NCBI RefSeq assembly: GCF_030272615.1
Contig: NC_081411.1
Span: 152,697,971 to 152,761,970 of the forward strand
Direction of reading: 5' to 3'
Source of the DNA: Cryptomeria japonica
Lineage: Eukaryota; Streptophyta; Pinopsida; Cupressales; Cupressaceae
DNA length: 64,000 bases
The notes under the pieces were generated by a model. It was not told where the DNA came from and made no database searches. It saw only the letters and a program-made list of their open reading frames with translations. Position numbers and translations under genes: made by a program. Positions 36,702-49,419 of the stretch are shown here, one piece after another (within the stretch, counting starts at the first letter, position 1; every line of letters begins with the position of its first letter).

Positions 36702-39518
36702 ACAACATGCACCTTAAACAATATTATATCTAAGGGCTGGGTTAGTTTAGGTTTTTCTGTCTGCATTGCATCTCATTTTATTCAAAGAACTACATCACAT
36801 ATAGTTTCTTTCAAATGCATCACATTCACAAATTTCATGGCATATATCAACATCAATAAAATAAGGCAACTTTCCAAGTTTATCATTTGTTTGCATTCAA
36901 GAGAGACATGGGTCATCTCCTTTCTTAGATATTCAGACATGAAGTCTTTTAGGTCTTAAGGTCATTCATTTTTAACATCACCCTATGACGACACTTTACT
37001 TATGGTTGGGTAGTGATTTCACTATTTGAGACTTGTTAATCCGAAATCTATCAATTGCTATATCTCAAACACATTAAAAAAATCTCTAATTCATTCTAGA
37101 CACCTAGTTGATCATATGACTAGTGAAAAATCTAAAATTCTACTTCAGCGCCGCTGTAATTGTCACACCTAAGAAGGTTTCATTACTTACAAGTCAAGGC
37201 ACGCAAATAAAAAAAGCAAAATAAAAAGTGCTATGCCAAATATCCATCTCAAGCCAAAAGAGAAATGATATATAATTGAAATATCATGCATACAAAGTGT
37301 GACAACAAGCTTGAATATGGGAACATGCAAGTAACTCCTTCAGGGCGATGAATGCCCGTTGACAATGGAGCAATATTCGAGAAATTACAGTGTATAACCT
37401 CATCGGAGCTCTAAAAGCTTGCCGGTAGCAAGGCTCTATTCGAGATGCTTTTGAAGTTAGAATAATCCATGTAGCTAGTCATATAGGATACTAAGGATCT
37501 TTAGTGAACACAAGAGCATGAATTAACTCATTTGCACATACATGGGCAAAATAAGATCAAATTTTCAAGAACCAATGGGGAAGTTTTCTGCGTCTCCATT
37601 TGTAAATCCTAGTCACTAAGAGTGTTAATTTGGATGTTCCAAGGGACTGTAAGGATCGATTGCTCACTTATCTATGAAATGTTTTGTACCTCTAATTCAA
37701 TTGGTGTATTACAAAATGCTAAACAAACTCAGTCATCCTTGTTTGAATAGGAAATGCATCTTCATCATGCATATTGCATTAACATAGGTCATGTCAAAAA
37801 TTCATTGTCTCCACATGCAGTCTGCAGATCATCATGTCATATAGGTCTGCATATTGGGGGCATCGTTGAAAAAATCCTAAAAATCATAAAATGTCCTAAA
37901 AAAAGCCTTAAAAATTGAAAAATCAAAAAACTAAAAATCAATGCAAGAAAGCATAGACTATCCATCAAATCAAATCAACAACAGACAAACTCTCAATGTC
38001 TACAATCAAGCTGATCACATGTCTTGTTAATCAATTTATCGATCAAACTATATTAAAAATCAACATGTCTTATACAAAGAAGGGTGCACTCGAAACCAGA
38101 CAGATCGGTCTTACACGGGGTACTCACTCTCTCAAACCGGACATTCCTATCAATCATCAAATGACCAAAACAATGACATAGATCAATATGGCTGCTGTAT
38201 TTTGTCCAAGTTAGTCTTATCTTTATCAATTTATGACAAGTCATGTTTCATCAAATCCAAAGCAAAAAATATCATAAAAATCAAATACGATCCTGCAAAA
38301 ATCAACCAAAAACATTCATATAATGTCTTGAAAAAAAGCCTTAAGAAACATAAAATTCAAAAAACATTGAGAAAATCAAAACAAACCAAAGACATTCAGA
38401 AAAAGTTCTGAAATAATCTACCAAAAACATTTAGATATTGATCCACAAAATCAACACAAAAACAATCAAAAAATCAATCAAAAAACTTGCAATAAAATGT
38501 CTCACAAGAATCAAACACCCTAGCAGATATCCAGCAAACACTTCGCACAAAGTTAGCAAAGGATACAACTATCCACTCAAACATCTGCAATCAACTGATC
38601 AAACTCTCTTATCAATCGTATCATATCCATATCAAGTGATCATTATCTTGTCTTAAACAAAAGAGGATACACTTGAAATTAGACAGGTCAGTCTTAAACA
38701 GGCTCCACAACTTTATGAGATCAGACATTATCAACTATCACATCAAGAAACCGAGAACGAAGGCACAAGGTTAGTACAACTTCTAAATTTTGTCCGGGTC
38801 AGTCTTTATCTTTTATCATTTGGCTACAAATTGTGTTCCTATGCTACTCAAGGATGTCCACAAGTGACTAGAGGAGCCATGATGGGCATTATGTTTTTCT
38901 TTGTTTGCTGTTTGTATTGTGGACCAATGAAGTTCAGGGGAAAGAGTTCCAATGGGTGTCGATGTTGGTACGTTCATTAGAAAAATATCTCATGCAAAAT
39001 ATCATGGATAGTTATGCTTGTGACTATTGCATATACCTCGACCCTTGACACTACAACCAGAATGGAGGGTTTCACTCCTTGTCTGCTACGTGTTTGTTTC
39101 TTCAATGAGATATCTTTACATATTGGTTCCTTATACCCTGATGTGCTAAGCTCCATTGTACAATAATAAGGCTTAGTGATGAATATATATTGCGCAATAA
39201 ATAATGACACAGGTTCATGAATCAATCATTCTCATTTCATCTCATTTGCTTATTGCTAGTTTGTTGATTCTTTTCTCATCATCTCTTTCTAAATCATTTT
39301 CTATCATCTAACATTATTCTATTTCATTCTAAGGTTCATTCTCACATATTCTATCTCTAATAAACTAACTATTCTTCTATCTAACATTCTTCTTTTTTCG
39401 AGAGATCATTCATACCTTTAATGCTTTAACAATCTCTCGAGGGGGCATTACACCCTAAGTATTACTGGGGCAGAAATTTTTTGTTTTCTTTGAAACAATG
39501 TCATTCCGACTTTGTTTC
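36702..39518 (+). other. Element C 3' internal region
   Basis: No coding sequence recognised. Blocks at about 37975-38240 and 38545-38830 share CATGTCTTATACAAAGAAGG-like, AGACAGRTCRGTCTTAMAC and TTTTGTCC(R)RGTCAGTC phrases, implying a diverged ~590-bp duplication. CTCTCGAGGGGGCATT occurs at 39434-39449. Confidence 0.6.
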
Positions 39519-39531
39519 AAAGAGGGGCAAA
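39519..39531 (+). other. Element C polypurine tract
   Basis: AAAGAGGGGCAAA immediately before the 3' LTR start TGTAGACACC at 39532. Confidence 0.9.
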
Positions 39532-40873
39532 TGTAGACACCTAAAAATGTCTCATTAATCATGTACTAATTATTCGTCTAAATTAGTCAAATAATTCTTT
39601 AATTCTTTAATTAAGTTAATTAATTTTATCTTCTAATTTCATATTTCCTCACCATCTTACTAATTTTTCTATTTTTAATTCTATTTTCATTTAATCATTT
39701 AAACCATTTTCTAATGTTACTTTAATATTTATTATTTAATTAATTATGATTTTTAATCCTCAATTTAAATAATCTTTATTATTTAAATAAATTCATTTTC
39801 AATTTCTATCTCTATCAAATTAATCATTAACCCTTTTCTAAATCTTAATTAAATATTTATTATTTAATTAATTGTGATTTTAATTCCTTTAATTTAAATA
39901 ATCTTTATTATTTAATTAAATTAAATTTCTAAATAATTAAATAGTTTCTTTAAATTATTTAATTAACTAATTATTTCCTCTAGTTCAAATTCCAAATCCC
40001 CAAATTCTAATTTCATTTAATTTCATTATTTCATCTAATTTCATTATTTCATCTAATTTCATTCTAATTCTTCTAATTTCATTTAATTTCATATTCTTCT
40101 TAATTTCTCCTAATTTCAAATACATGTGCATGATTTCAAAAATCAAATTGAAAATCAAAGTCAAGTTCTAAATATATTCAAATAATAAATTGAATTTAAA
40201 ATAAATTCAATATTTGAATTAAATCTCATGCAAAAGATTAAATTGAAAATCAAAGTTAAAGTGCAAGCACATGCTAAATTAATTAATTAAATCATTTATC
40301 TTTTCAATCTCTATTTCTATCTTTTAGTTAGCCTTTTCTAAATAAAGCTCTCAATCAACTTTCAATCAGTTAACTATTGCCTCCTCTTTATTTCTTCCAA
40401 TCACCCTTTTTCATCTTTCAATTAGCTTTTTTCTCAATCAGTTAACTCATTTATCTATTCAATCTATTTTGTTCCACCTCCAAATCAGTAGTTCAACTAT
40501 CAATCAACATGTGAGCTCACCCGAGTTCCACCTCTTGATCAATCTGTTACACCTTTCATTCAATCCTCTCCAATAATCTATAAATTGAGCATTCAATTCC
40601 TCACAATTCCTCTGAATCACGAACTTCGAATCTTTGTGTCATTTGCAGGTTGCCAACGCGATATTTGAGAGCCACCACACCACAAAGAAGAGAAGAGAAA
40701 TGGAAGCTATATGTAGTTTTGGAATAGGGAGAATTGATTGATAAACTTTACATTCTTGTTTCTTTCTTTTGCATTATTTCATTGAGTTTTTGTTTGAATT
40801 CTATTAGGATAGGGACTCGTGATTTCTCCCTTTGATTTCTAGTTGACTACAAGATGAATATTTACATACGATA
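39532..40873 (+). repeat. Element C 3' LTR
   Basis: 1,342 bp, matching the 5' LTR throughout with scattered substitutions and small indels, including extra ATTTCATTATTTCATCTA units near 40020-40060. It ends TACGATA, so the terminal dinucleotide has decayed from CA to TA. Confidence 0.93.
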
Positions 40874-41699
40874 ATTCCCACAAATCACTTTTTCTAATCC
40901 CCACTCAACCTAATTAATTCTTCTAGAATCTCTCGTAATCCCACTTACCATTATTCTCCAATTTTTTAAATTCCCACTCATGTCACATCAACATTGAACC
41001 TCTCAAAGAAATTTAATTTTCTTTGAATCTCCATATGCATCCTTTATTTTGGAAATTTTTATTCCTCCCCCCTTTCCCCAAGGAATTTTATATTCCTCTT
41101 TATTCTCCCAAGGAATCCTTGATCCAAGTCCACTATCTTGAATCAATCTTATCCCTTCATGATCAAATCAATCTTGGCCCTCTATTGGCCTCCTCCAATC
41201 TATAAATTGGAGCCTCTTTTCCTCACAAAGAAGTCTTTCATTTTTCTATCCTTATGCTGCTCATTTCTCTTCTATCTTCTTCCTATCATACCATCATAAT
41301 GCTCTTATAATACTTCATTCAAATCAAATCCTCAATCCTTATCCATCAATAATCCATCAATCCAAATCCTATCAAATCCTAATCTTGTTGAGCAAAGGAG
41401 AGAAATCCACATCCACATCAAGCAATAAGAAAATCAAGTGGAGCATCAAAAGGGGCGCCTTCACTTCATCAAGCTCAGTCCAAGGGAGAGGTGAAAGACA
41501 AGGTATAAATTTGGTTATTTGCATTTGTATTGTGTCTTGTTTGATTTCTTTGCATTCTAACCTCCTTTGTCCCTTCTCCATCTTTTTCCCCTCTTCAGTT
41601 AAATCTACTCCATATAGAGAAAAGGCTGATGAGGTCATGAATTCTAGATGGCCCTTTGATGAAGAATATGGCGAATGGAGTAACACCTACTTGAAGGAG

Positions 41700-43800
41700 G
41701 AGTAAGGACTGCAAATAGTGATGTGACAATCTGGCAGACAGTTTTGTCTTCTAGCAGTAGCTACCTTTTTGAGCACAAACAACAAGGTGGGCCCATATGA
41801 GATCTTCATCGACAGCAATAAAAGGGATAAAGTGCATGGAATGTCTTTTTGAAGAAATTAGAGATATTTGGTCTTGGTTGTGACATCCCATAAAGGGAAT
41901 ATTTTTGTAACAAGATGTCACGTGTTATCCAATTGTCTTGTGACATGTGTCTCCTCTGGCCCGTAGCTTGTTTGCTCCCTTGTTTCTATAAAAGGGAATT
42001 CAAGGCCAAGAGATAGGGTTCCGATTTTGATCTCTGTACTTAGTTTTCTAAATCAGACTCATAGGTCCCATTAGTAGGTCTTAGGTGGAATGTGCAAAGT
42101 GTAAAGTCCTTTTGCAGAGCAAAAATAGATAAGAGCCTTTTGTCAAGTTTTTTGTAGGTTCTTGAAGGAGTTATATGTAAATTGTTTTATGACAAAAATA
42201 GAAAATTTATTCAATACAAATACAATTCCGATCTATTTCTCTCTGTTGTAAAATTCTATCATCTTTTGAATGAAATATAATCAAGGGTTTCTTTCATTCA
42301 GTGCATTGTTATGATGTATGTAATTTGTGTTTATGCTTTGATCTAAGGGATCAATTAAATGCTAAAACAAGATTGCAGAATGGTAGGGCTTGTTTAAGGA
42401 TTTTATAAGTAGTTTGGGTTGGGATTGCAGATAAGAAATATTGTAAGGCAATATTATCTTAGATCTGAATTCTATAAGATAGAATTATGTTATAATTCAT
42501 TTTATGTCTTTTGAATTCAAGAACCAAATAGAATAAGGCACTGGTTATAGTTGGCCTTAGTTTATACAATCATTTATGTGTTCAAATTTCATCGGTATTT
42601 GCTACAAATTGTTGATTATCAGAATACATTTCACTTCATGTCTATTATTATATGTTTTTATCCATCTCATGCTTTAATAGGTTGAGGATCACTGAAGAAT
42701 TTTCCATTCTTGAGCATTCTCCCTCTTTGTTGAGCCTGTATATGAAATTTCTGCTTTGTTTTAGTGTGATTTGTGGGTATGGCAAAGAGATCATAAATTC
42801 ACTAAGGGACCACCCTCCCAGGTTTTGCAGAGCCCAAAGTGTAGAAGGATCTATTGAATCCTTTTCATAGTTGGTCCAAGTTCTAGAGGATATTGATTGT
42901 TGGAGTTGACTTCTCCATAGATATTTAAAGAATCAACTTGGTTTTTGCCTCTTGCAATGTAAACCCTTTGGGGAACCAACACAACTATTACTGATGATTC
43001 TAACGTGCTTGCTGGTCTTTCCTAATTGTGTCCTATTTGTTTTAATGATCTGCATTGTTCATTGTGTGGGTTTTTGGTGGTTTTCATGAACCGGTGATGT
43101 TATTTGTCTTATGTGGTTTTTTTGATGGTGTAGCATGTTGCGGTTGATCTTGGCATAATTTCCAATGGAATTGAGCATTTGGGAATTTGAATTAGGTCCA
43201 TGTTATGTCATGTAAATCATTATATTGGTCTGGTGGTTGATCTTTGTATCATGTGATGTAATTTTGTAATTATGAGTTGAGGGTTTAGCCAACCTTGTTG
43301 TCAAGGTTGATGATTTGTATATATAGGTGATATTTCCATGTCATTTGGTAGTAGAGGTTGTGTCTATATTATCAAAGAGAGGTTTATGTGAGAACAAGGA
43401 TTCATCCTTTGGTATTGTGATTGAGAAGAGATTGGTGTTGTAGGGCATACATTTTTGCTTAAGCAGAATTGTCATCAGGCATTTGAAGATGCTATTATTG
43501 TAGTTATTTCTTCCGGATTATAGTCCAAATCTTGTTGTAAGTTAGTGAGGTTTACTTGAGGGTTGAAGCATTTTGGGTCATTATCTTTTGAGAAGTGATC
43601 TCTAGGCAGTGTGCTTAGATGAATATGCATTCCCCATTGTAATATTTAAACATACTACTACAAAGTATTATCTTACCATGGGTAGGTTCCCACCGTGGTT
43701 TTTCCCTTAACCAGGTTTTCCATGTCAAAATATTGGTGTTGTGTGTTGTGTCTTCAATTTGCTTATCTTTGTTATTGATGCAGTTTATCAGATCTATTTT
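41700..43800 (+). other. Decayed LTR-like sequences
   Basis: Two pieces look like plus-strand LTR parts. (i) TGTGACATCCCATAAAGGG near 41879, followed by TTTCTATAAAAGGGAATTC at about 41983, resembles an LTR start and its TATA box. (ii) 43330-43800 has a TATA-like TGTATATATAGG near 43317 and the phrase CACCGTGGTTTTTCCC...CAGGTTTTCCATG near 43690-43720, a pattern common at the U5 end of plant LTRs. Neither has a recognised partner LTR. The chromovirus begins directly after. Confidence 0.4.
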
Positions 43801-44516
43801 TGAAGCAGTCATCGGTGAGGAGGGACCTCAAGGAGATCAATCCAGACCGGTCAGTGAAGTAAACACAACAGAAACACACAGATATGATGGAGGCAATGCA
43901 TAACAAATAGTTTTATTGCACAAAATTTGATTACATCCAATTGGTAACAACTAGGTTACAACATACCAACACACATGCTTGGTAGAATAGGTCACCACCA
44001 GGACCTTGAATCGAAAGATCTATCTTCTAAGCATAGTCTATCTATGTGATATTTAGATTACATTCTAAAGCATGATTACAAATATATATATTGATCCAAA
44101 GGATCCAGTCGACTCAAAAGGGATCAAAACCTGAAGAACAAGACCTAACATGCAAAATGAACAAGGTTGGCCTCCACCAATCAATGCTCAAGGCTTTGCA
44201 AGCTTCATAATGGGTTCCAGTAGATCACCATAATAGGTCTTAGGCAATTGGTAACAAAGGAACAACCGATAACAAGAAATTGTAATGAAAACTGGTAGCG
44301 ATATCTTGCTGGAAAGTGATCCAAATGAGATATGGTCTGAAAGAAAGAAAGATGATCAAGTCTTAAAGTATAATCCAACTCCATAGGATCCAGTGAGACA
44401 AAACTGAGACACATAGAAAGGAAAAATGAAACTGCAAACATAAAACTAAACAAAAAGGAAAATGTTTTTGGTTGATGCAAGATTGCCGTGAACTGGGGAT
44501 GCTCTTGCATCAGACA
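43801..44516 (-). repeat. Chromovirus 3' LTR
   Basis: On the minus strand it begins TGTCTGATGCAAGAGC and ends ...ATGACTGCTTCA. 716 bp. The 43801-44055 part matches 49162-49419. Confidence 0.8.
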
Positions 44517-44543
44517 TCTGGGGTTAATGAAAAAGTGAGCCTC

Positions 44544-44837
44544 TCACTTTGCTAGGGTCAGAGGGAAACAAAGGTGGTCTACCTCTACCTGAGAAATCCA
44601 AGATGAATCTTCAACCGGTATGCTCTTCCACTTCACAAGATATTCTTTGTACCGACTGTTTCGGGTACCATGCCCAATCCTACTATCCAAAATCTCTTCA
44701 ATTTGATTTGGTTCCTTCTGAGGGAATTGTTTCTCAAGGTTTACAATATTGTCCTCACTGAATTTTGATTCATGGTACTCATGAAGATCTGCAATATTGA
44801 ATATATTTGAAATACTTAGACTATCCGGTAGCTCCAC
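44544..44837 (-). pseudogene. Chromodomain at the chromovirus integrase C-terminus
   Basis: The frame contains IEEILDSRIGHGTRNSRYKEYLVKWKS (27 residues at about 44605-44700, key residues E, Y-YLVKWK) followed by PVEDSSWISQVEV. This is the chromodomain pattern of an aromatic cage residue, YLVKWKG-like core and (D/E)xSW motif. Chromodomains in these elements guide integration toward modified chromatin. The usual G after KWK is S here. Confidence 0.85.
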
Positions 44838-44849
44838 TTCATAGCATTT

Positions 44850-45973
44850 CGAAAACTAAACCTCCTCAAAATCTTATAGGGTCCAAACTTCTTCATCTAC
44901 AACTTATTATTAGTTCCAACTAGGAATATCTCTTTTCTCAAATATACCATCACTTCATCGCCAACTTCAAATTCCTTATGTCTCCTCTTCTCATATGCCT
45001 TCTCCTTATATTTGTTGTTCATGTCTTCCAAATGTTGTTTAACCTGAATGTGCAATGCTACCATGTGATCTGCAAAATCTTCTGCTTCTTAACTCTTCCA
45101 ATCTTCACTTCTAATGTCTCTCAATTCTGTTATTCCTCTAGGATGCACTCCGATAACAATCTCAAAAGGTGTTTTTCTGGTACTTCTATTCACTGAATTT
45201 TTGTAGAAAAACTCTGCTTGTGCGAGGATCAAATCCTGACTTTTGGTTTTATCTCCCACTAAACATCTCAACAAGTTTCCTAAACTCTGGTTAACAACTT
45301 CTGTCTGTCCATCAGTCTATGGATGAAAAGTAGAACTGAACTTCAAATTTATCTTCATCTTCTTCCAAAGTGTTCTCCAAAAATAACCAACAAACTTAGT
45401 GTCTCTGTCTGAAACTAGTCTCTTAGGTAATCCATGCAATCTCACCACTTCCTTGAAAAATAGGTCTTCTACATGTAATGCATCTGATGTCTTCTTACAA
45501 GGTATAAAATGAACCATCTTCAAAAATCTATCCACTATCACAAATATAGAATCATTCCCTCTCGGTGTCTTAGGCAATCCAAGCACAAAATCCATGGTTA
45601 TATCCTCTCAAGGTCTTACCAGTACTGTCAAAGGTTTATATAGTCCCACATTCTGACTACTACCTTTTGAAACTTGGAAAAATCTACAACTTTGCACATA
45701 TCTCTTAACATCCTTATTAATCTAGGGCCAAAAGTACTGCCCACTTACCAATTCAACTGTTTTGTCAATGCCAAAATGTCCAGGTAAACCTCTGCTATGT
45801 TTCTCTTTTATTAGGTTCTCTCTCATGGAACTCTTAGGTATGCACAATTGAACTCCCTTGAATAACATCCCATCCTGAATGAAATAATCCAACCATTTGC
45901 TCCTATCAACTATAACCAGTTCTCTACATGCTTTCCAAGGTTCTACAAAATCTGGGTCTTCATCATACAACAA
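44850..45973 (-). pseudogene. Chromovirus integrase
   Basis: From the right: KEKHSRGLPGHFGIDKT (His pair of the zinc domain), YFWP, then CRFFQ, where CxxC would be expected, so the last zinc ligand appears lost. The core has [12 protein letters not shown] (Asp), LVSDRDTKF (Asp) and, after a stop, DGQTEVVNQSL (Glu). The C-terminal part keeps TPFEIVIGVHPRG and EFEVGDEVMVYLRKE. Stops occur at about 45722, 45600, 45315 and 45088. Confidence 0.85.
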
Positions 45974-46127
45974 AACCTAATACTGTCACTCTCATCTCTG
46001 TCAACAAATTCCTTCTCCTATTTAATGCATCAACAAATTTGTTAGATTTACCACTTCTATGCTTCAACACAAAGGTGTAACTCTGCAATAATTCTACCCA
46101 TCTCATATGTCTATGATTCAACTTACT

Positions 46128-47159
46128 CTAACTGTTCAAATACTGCAAATCTTGATGATTTGTATACAACACAAACTCTTTAGGCAACAAGTAGTGTCTC
46201 CATTTCTTTAAAGCTTGAATTATGGCATAAAATTCTTGATCATATACTAAATATCTATTCCGGGCATTATTCAATTTCTCACTAAAATAGGCTACCGCTC
46301 TCCCTTCTTGACTCAAAACTACTCCTATTGTTGTTCCACTTGCATCACAATCCACTTGAAATACCTTATTGAAATCCGATAAAGCTAACACACGCTGCTT
46401 AGTCACTTTCTGCTTCAAAAATTCAAAACTTTTGTTTGGTCTGATGGTCCACTTGAATTCCTTCCGATCTCCTCTCATGGTCTCAGTCATAGGATTACAA
46501 ACTAAATTGAAATTTTTGATAAACTTCTGATAAAAACTAGCCAATCCATGAAATGATCTTACCTCTCCAATGCTTTCCAATGTAGGCCACTCAACAATGG
46601 CTTTCACTTTCTCAGGGTCCATCTTCAAACCATCCTCAGATATCACAAATCCTAAATAGACTAACTCATCCTTCATGAAAGTACACTTCTTGATGTTGAT
46701 CAACAACTTTTCTTCTCTCAACCTCTGCAAAACTTGTCTTAACTGCAACAAATGCTCCTCTTTTGTTTTATTGAAAATCTGAATGTCATCGAAATACACA
46801 ATAACAAACTTACGCAATAATTTCTTTAATACCTCATTCATCAGCCTCATGAAAGTACTTAGTACATTAGTCAATCCAAAGGGCATCACCAACCATTCAT
46901 ATAGTCCTTCGTTTGTCTTAAATGTTATCTTCCACTCATCACCTTCTCTAATCTTGATCTGGTGATATCCACTCTTCAAATCTATCATTGTAAAGTATTT
47001 TTCTCCACTCAAACAGTCCATTATGCCATCCATCCTAGGCAAAGGAAACTGGTATTTCATTGTGATCTTGTTTATTGCTCTTGAATCGGTACACATCCTC
47101 CATTCTCCATTCTTCTTACGTGCTAATACTGCACAAGGGCTCAAACTATCCCTGATCAA
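46128..47159 (-). pseudogene. Chromovirus reverse transcriptase and RNase H
   Basis: A 343-codon open stretch. RT motifs: [43 protein letters not shown], and YFDDI as the catalytic box (Y-x-DD, with F where many relatives have L, I or V), then YLGFVIS. RNase H motifs: [46 protein letters not shown] and [18 protein letters not shown] replaces the usual MCVDYRALN, probably through mutation. Further coding continues upstream after a stop. Confidence 0.92.
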
Positions 47160-47219
47160 ACCTTTCTTCTATAGCTCCTGCACTTGTCTATTCAGTTCTT
47201 CATTCTTTTTTGGTGTCAA

Positions 47220-48186
47220 CTAATGTGCAACTTTGTTAGGCAAACTAGCTCTGTGAACTAAGTCCATGCAATGACTAATACTTCTAACAGGTGGCAATCC
47301 ATCAGGTACATTATCTAAAATGATGTCCTCATATTCTTTTAGCAAATCTCTTATCTTTTCTGGGTGGTCTTCTTCCGATTCCGGTCTCTCAATCTTCTTA
47401 GGAATTAAGGAAAAACACACATTCTCATGTCTCAGTCCATCCATGAATTTTCTTCCATGTACTAAATACATTTTGGCATTTGTACAAACTTCATTCTTCA
47501 AAGGTTCCTCCAAAGGTAACAAGGTTTGCTTCATCCCATTGGACACAATAGTGTATGTATTCTTCCTTCCATCATGTATTGCCTATCTATCCAATTACCA
47601 AGGTCTTCCCAACAAAAGATGACAAATATCCCTAGGCATAATATCACACAAAACTTCATCATGATAATTCCCAATTTTTAATTTTACCAAACACTGTTCA
47701 CTTACTAACAACTTATGTTCATCCTGAATCCATGCTATCTGATAAGGCTTAGGGTGTTTCAATCTCTCCAATTTCAACTTATTCACCATCTCATCCTGAA
47801 ACAAGATTATCTAAAGTACCACTATCAATAACAAATTTACAACACTTAACATATACCTTACATATGGTCTTGAACAGATTCTTCCTCTGCAAGGGTTCTT
47901 CATCTCCTTCGATATGACACAGAGCTCTCCTCATCATCAACAGTTGTCCATCTTTCAGTTTATTTTTTGATTCGGTGGGGTTTTCTTCCACCACTGCTGC
48001 TCTTTCGGTAGCCTCTATCTTCTTACATTCAAATGCACAATGTCCTTCTCTTCCACACTTAAATAAAGTTCCTCTAAATGCCCTTTTGTCTTGTCTTCCA
48101 AAGTTCTCACTCTGGTAACCATCTGATTCTCTCCTCCGGTATAAATTTCTATCATCCTTCCGGTATGAATTACCTTCTTTGCTCAC
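47220..48186 (-). pseudogene. Chromovirus zinc knuckle, protease and linker
   Basis: The frame at 48186-47791 holds one CCHC knuckle (FKCGREGHCAFECK, with one spacing change) and FVIDSGTLDNLVS, the D-S/T-G protease active site. The next frame (47804-47595) includes CDIMPRDICHLLLGRPW, the protease flap/C-terminal signature. 47546-47220 carries the linker with PPVRSISHCMDLV, where HxIDL would be expected. At least two frame breaks. Confidence 0.85.
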
Positions 48187-49030
48187 TTCCTTCTCCTTGT
48201 TCTAATCTGTACTGGTTCCTCTTCCTCTGGTATATCCTCTTCCTCCTTGAAATCTTCCTCCGATAAACCTTCCACTTCTACCTCTCTATCTCTGCTCATG
48301 TCTTTTGTTTAATTTCTCTTCAGCCTTTAGCGCATGCTAGTAAGCCTCTTCAACACTCTCCAATTTGATCATACTGAGTTCATCTTGTATAGACATCCAC
48401 AATCCATTCAAATATCTTGAAATTTGTTCAACTTCATCATCAACATGTCCAGATTTGATGTTCAATTTGTAAAAGGCTTCAGTGTACTCGTTCACACTAG
48501 ATTCTTTCTGTCTCAGATTCTGCAACTTCCAGAACAAATCCACTTCATAATTCACCATGACAAACTTTGATTTCAACTTAGAAATCATTCGATCCCATGT
48601 CTTAATATTTTCTTTACCTCTTCTTTGTCCATCAACTTGCAAATGCTCCCACCAAAGAGATGCATGACCTTTCAACCAGGTTCAATCATATTTCACCTTC
48701 CTCTCTTCTGCAGTGTTTTCAAAATCAAAATACTTCTCCATCTCTGAGATCCAATCCATCAATTCATTTGAATCTAACTTCCCATCATATTTTTGTGGGG
48801 TAAAATGAGGTTTAGTGTTCACCTTACTTAAAATCCTTAAAAACCTTTCTTCATCCGGATCAACTGCCAGTAGGTTTAATTATTTTGCTGGGGCTTCTTC
48901 TTCTTCATCTTAGCTTACATCTTCAATATGTCGGCCTCTTCTCTGGGCTATCTCTATGACTTCTAACAGGGCTTCTATTCCTCACAACATCTCCATCACA
49001 ACAGGGTCTGTATTCCCACACGCTCCACCA
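48187..49030 (-). pseudogene. Chromovirus gag
   Basis: The minus strand reads KPHFTPQKYDGKLDSNELMDWISEMEKYFDF (31 residues at about 48720-48815; key W, F and spacing), one stop, then LKGHASLWWEHLQ, TWDRMISKLKSKFV and VNEYTEAFYKLNI, typical of Retrotrans_gag. An R/G-rich segment (GRSGRFIGGRFQGGRG) follows toward the knuckle. Confidence 0.8.
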
Positions 49031-49147
49031 TTCCTAGTTTCTGTTCACGCCATTGATTCATGCTATTCCTCTGTAATTGTAGTACAGATTTGCAATCCGC
49101 CACCCTACAAAAAAAATTAGGACATGCAACCTTCGGAATGAAACTTC

Positions 49148-49159
49148 GCTCTAATACCA
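49148..49159 (-). other. Chromovirus primer binding site
   Basis: The minus strand reads TGGTATTAGAGC two bases after the LTR. It differs by one base from the plant initiator-Met tRNA site TGGTATCAGAGC. Confidence 0.85.
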
Positions 49160-49161
49160 CT

Positions 49162-49419
49162 TGAAGCAATCACCAGTGAGGAGGGACCTCAAGGAGATCA
49201 ATCCGAACTGGTTAGCAAGAGTAAACACAACGGGAACACACATATATGATGGAGGAAATGCAGAACAAATAGTTTTATTGCATGAAATTTGATTACATCC
49301 AACTCGTAACAACCGAGTTACAACATGTCGACACACATGCTTAGTAGAATAAGTCACCACCGTGACCTTGAATCAAATGATATATCTTCTAGGCACACTC
49401 TATCTATGTGATATAAGGT
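49162..49419 (-). repeat. Chromovirus 5' LTR, truncated
   Basis: 258 bp matching the first third of 43801-44516 (for example GAGGAGGGACCTCAAGGAGA). The match ends after CTATCTATGTGATAT. Confidence 0.85.

Larger units (their letters stand above)
31182..40873 (+). mobile_element. Element C: complete non-autonomous Tat-like LTR retrotransposon
   Basis: The element has LTRs at both ends and a 5-bp target duplication ATTCC (31177-31181 and 40874-40878). A primer site (32506) and polypurine tract (39519-39531) are in place. The 7.0-kb interior lacks protease, RT, RNase H and integrase; only a Q/N-rich frame and a short pre-RT linker remain. It is comparable to LARD-type elements and would need proteins from a relative. 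Confidence 0.9.
30954..41700 (+). repeat. Element B 3' LTR, split by element C
   Basis: The LTR starts TGTAGACACCTAAAATTAAT (30954-31181) and resumes after element C at 40874. It shares the layout of C's LTR: AATTAATTAA-rich start, then CTCCAATCTATAAATTGGAGC with a TATA box near 41206, then a T-rich end. The end lies somewhere near 41600-41700 and was not fixed. Because C lies inside it, B is the older insertion. Confidence 0.6.
43801..49419 (-). mobile_element. Chromovirus (Ty3-gypsy with chromodomain), degenerate
   Basis: The minus-strand order is 5' LTR (truncated) 49162-49419, primer site 49148-49159, gag, protease, RT, RNase H, integrase, chromodomain, 3' LTR 43801-44516. The integrase-last order and C-terminal chromodomain define a chromovirus. 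Multiple stops and frameshifts show it is inactive. The right LTR stops matching at about 49419, where Tat-like fragment E begins, so no target duplication can be scored. Confidence 0.92.
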
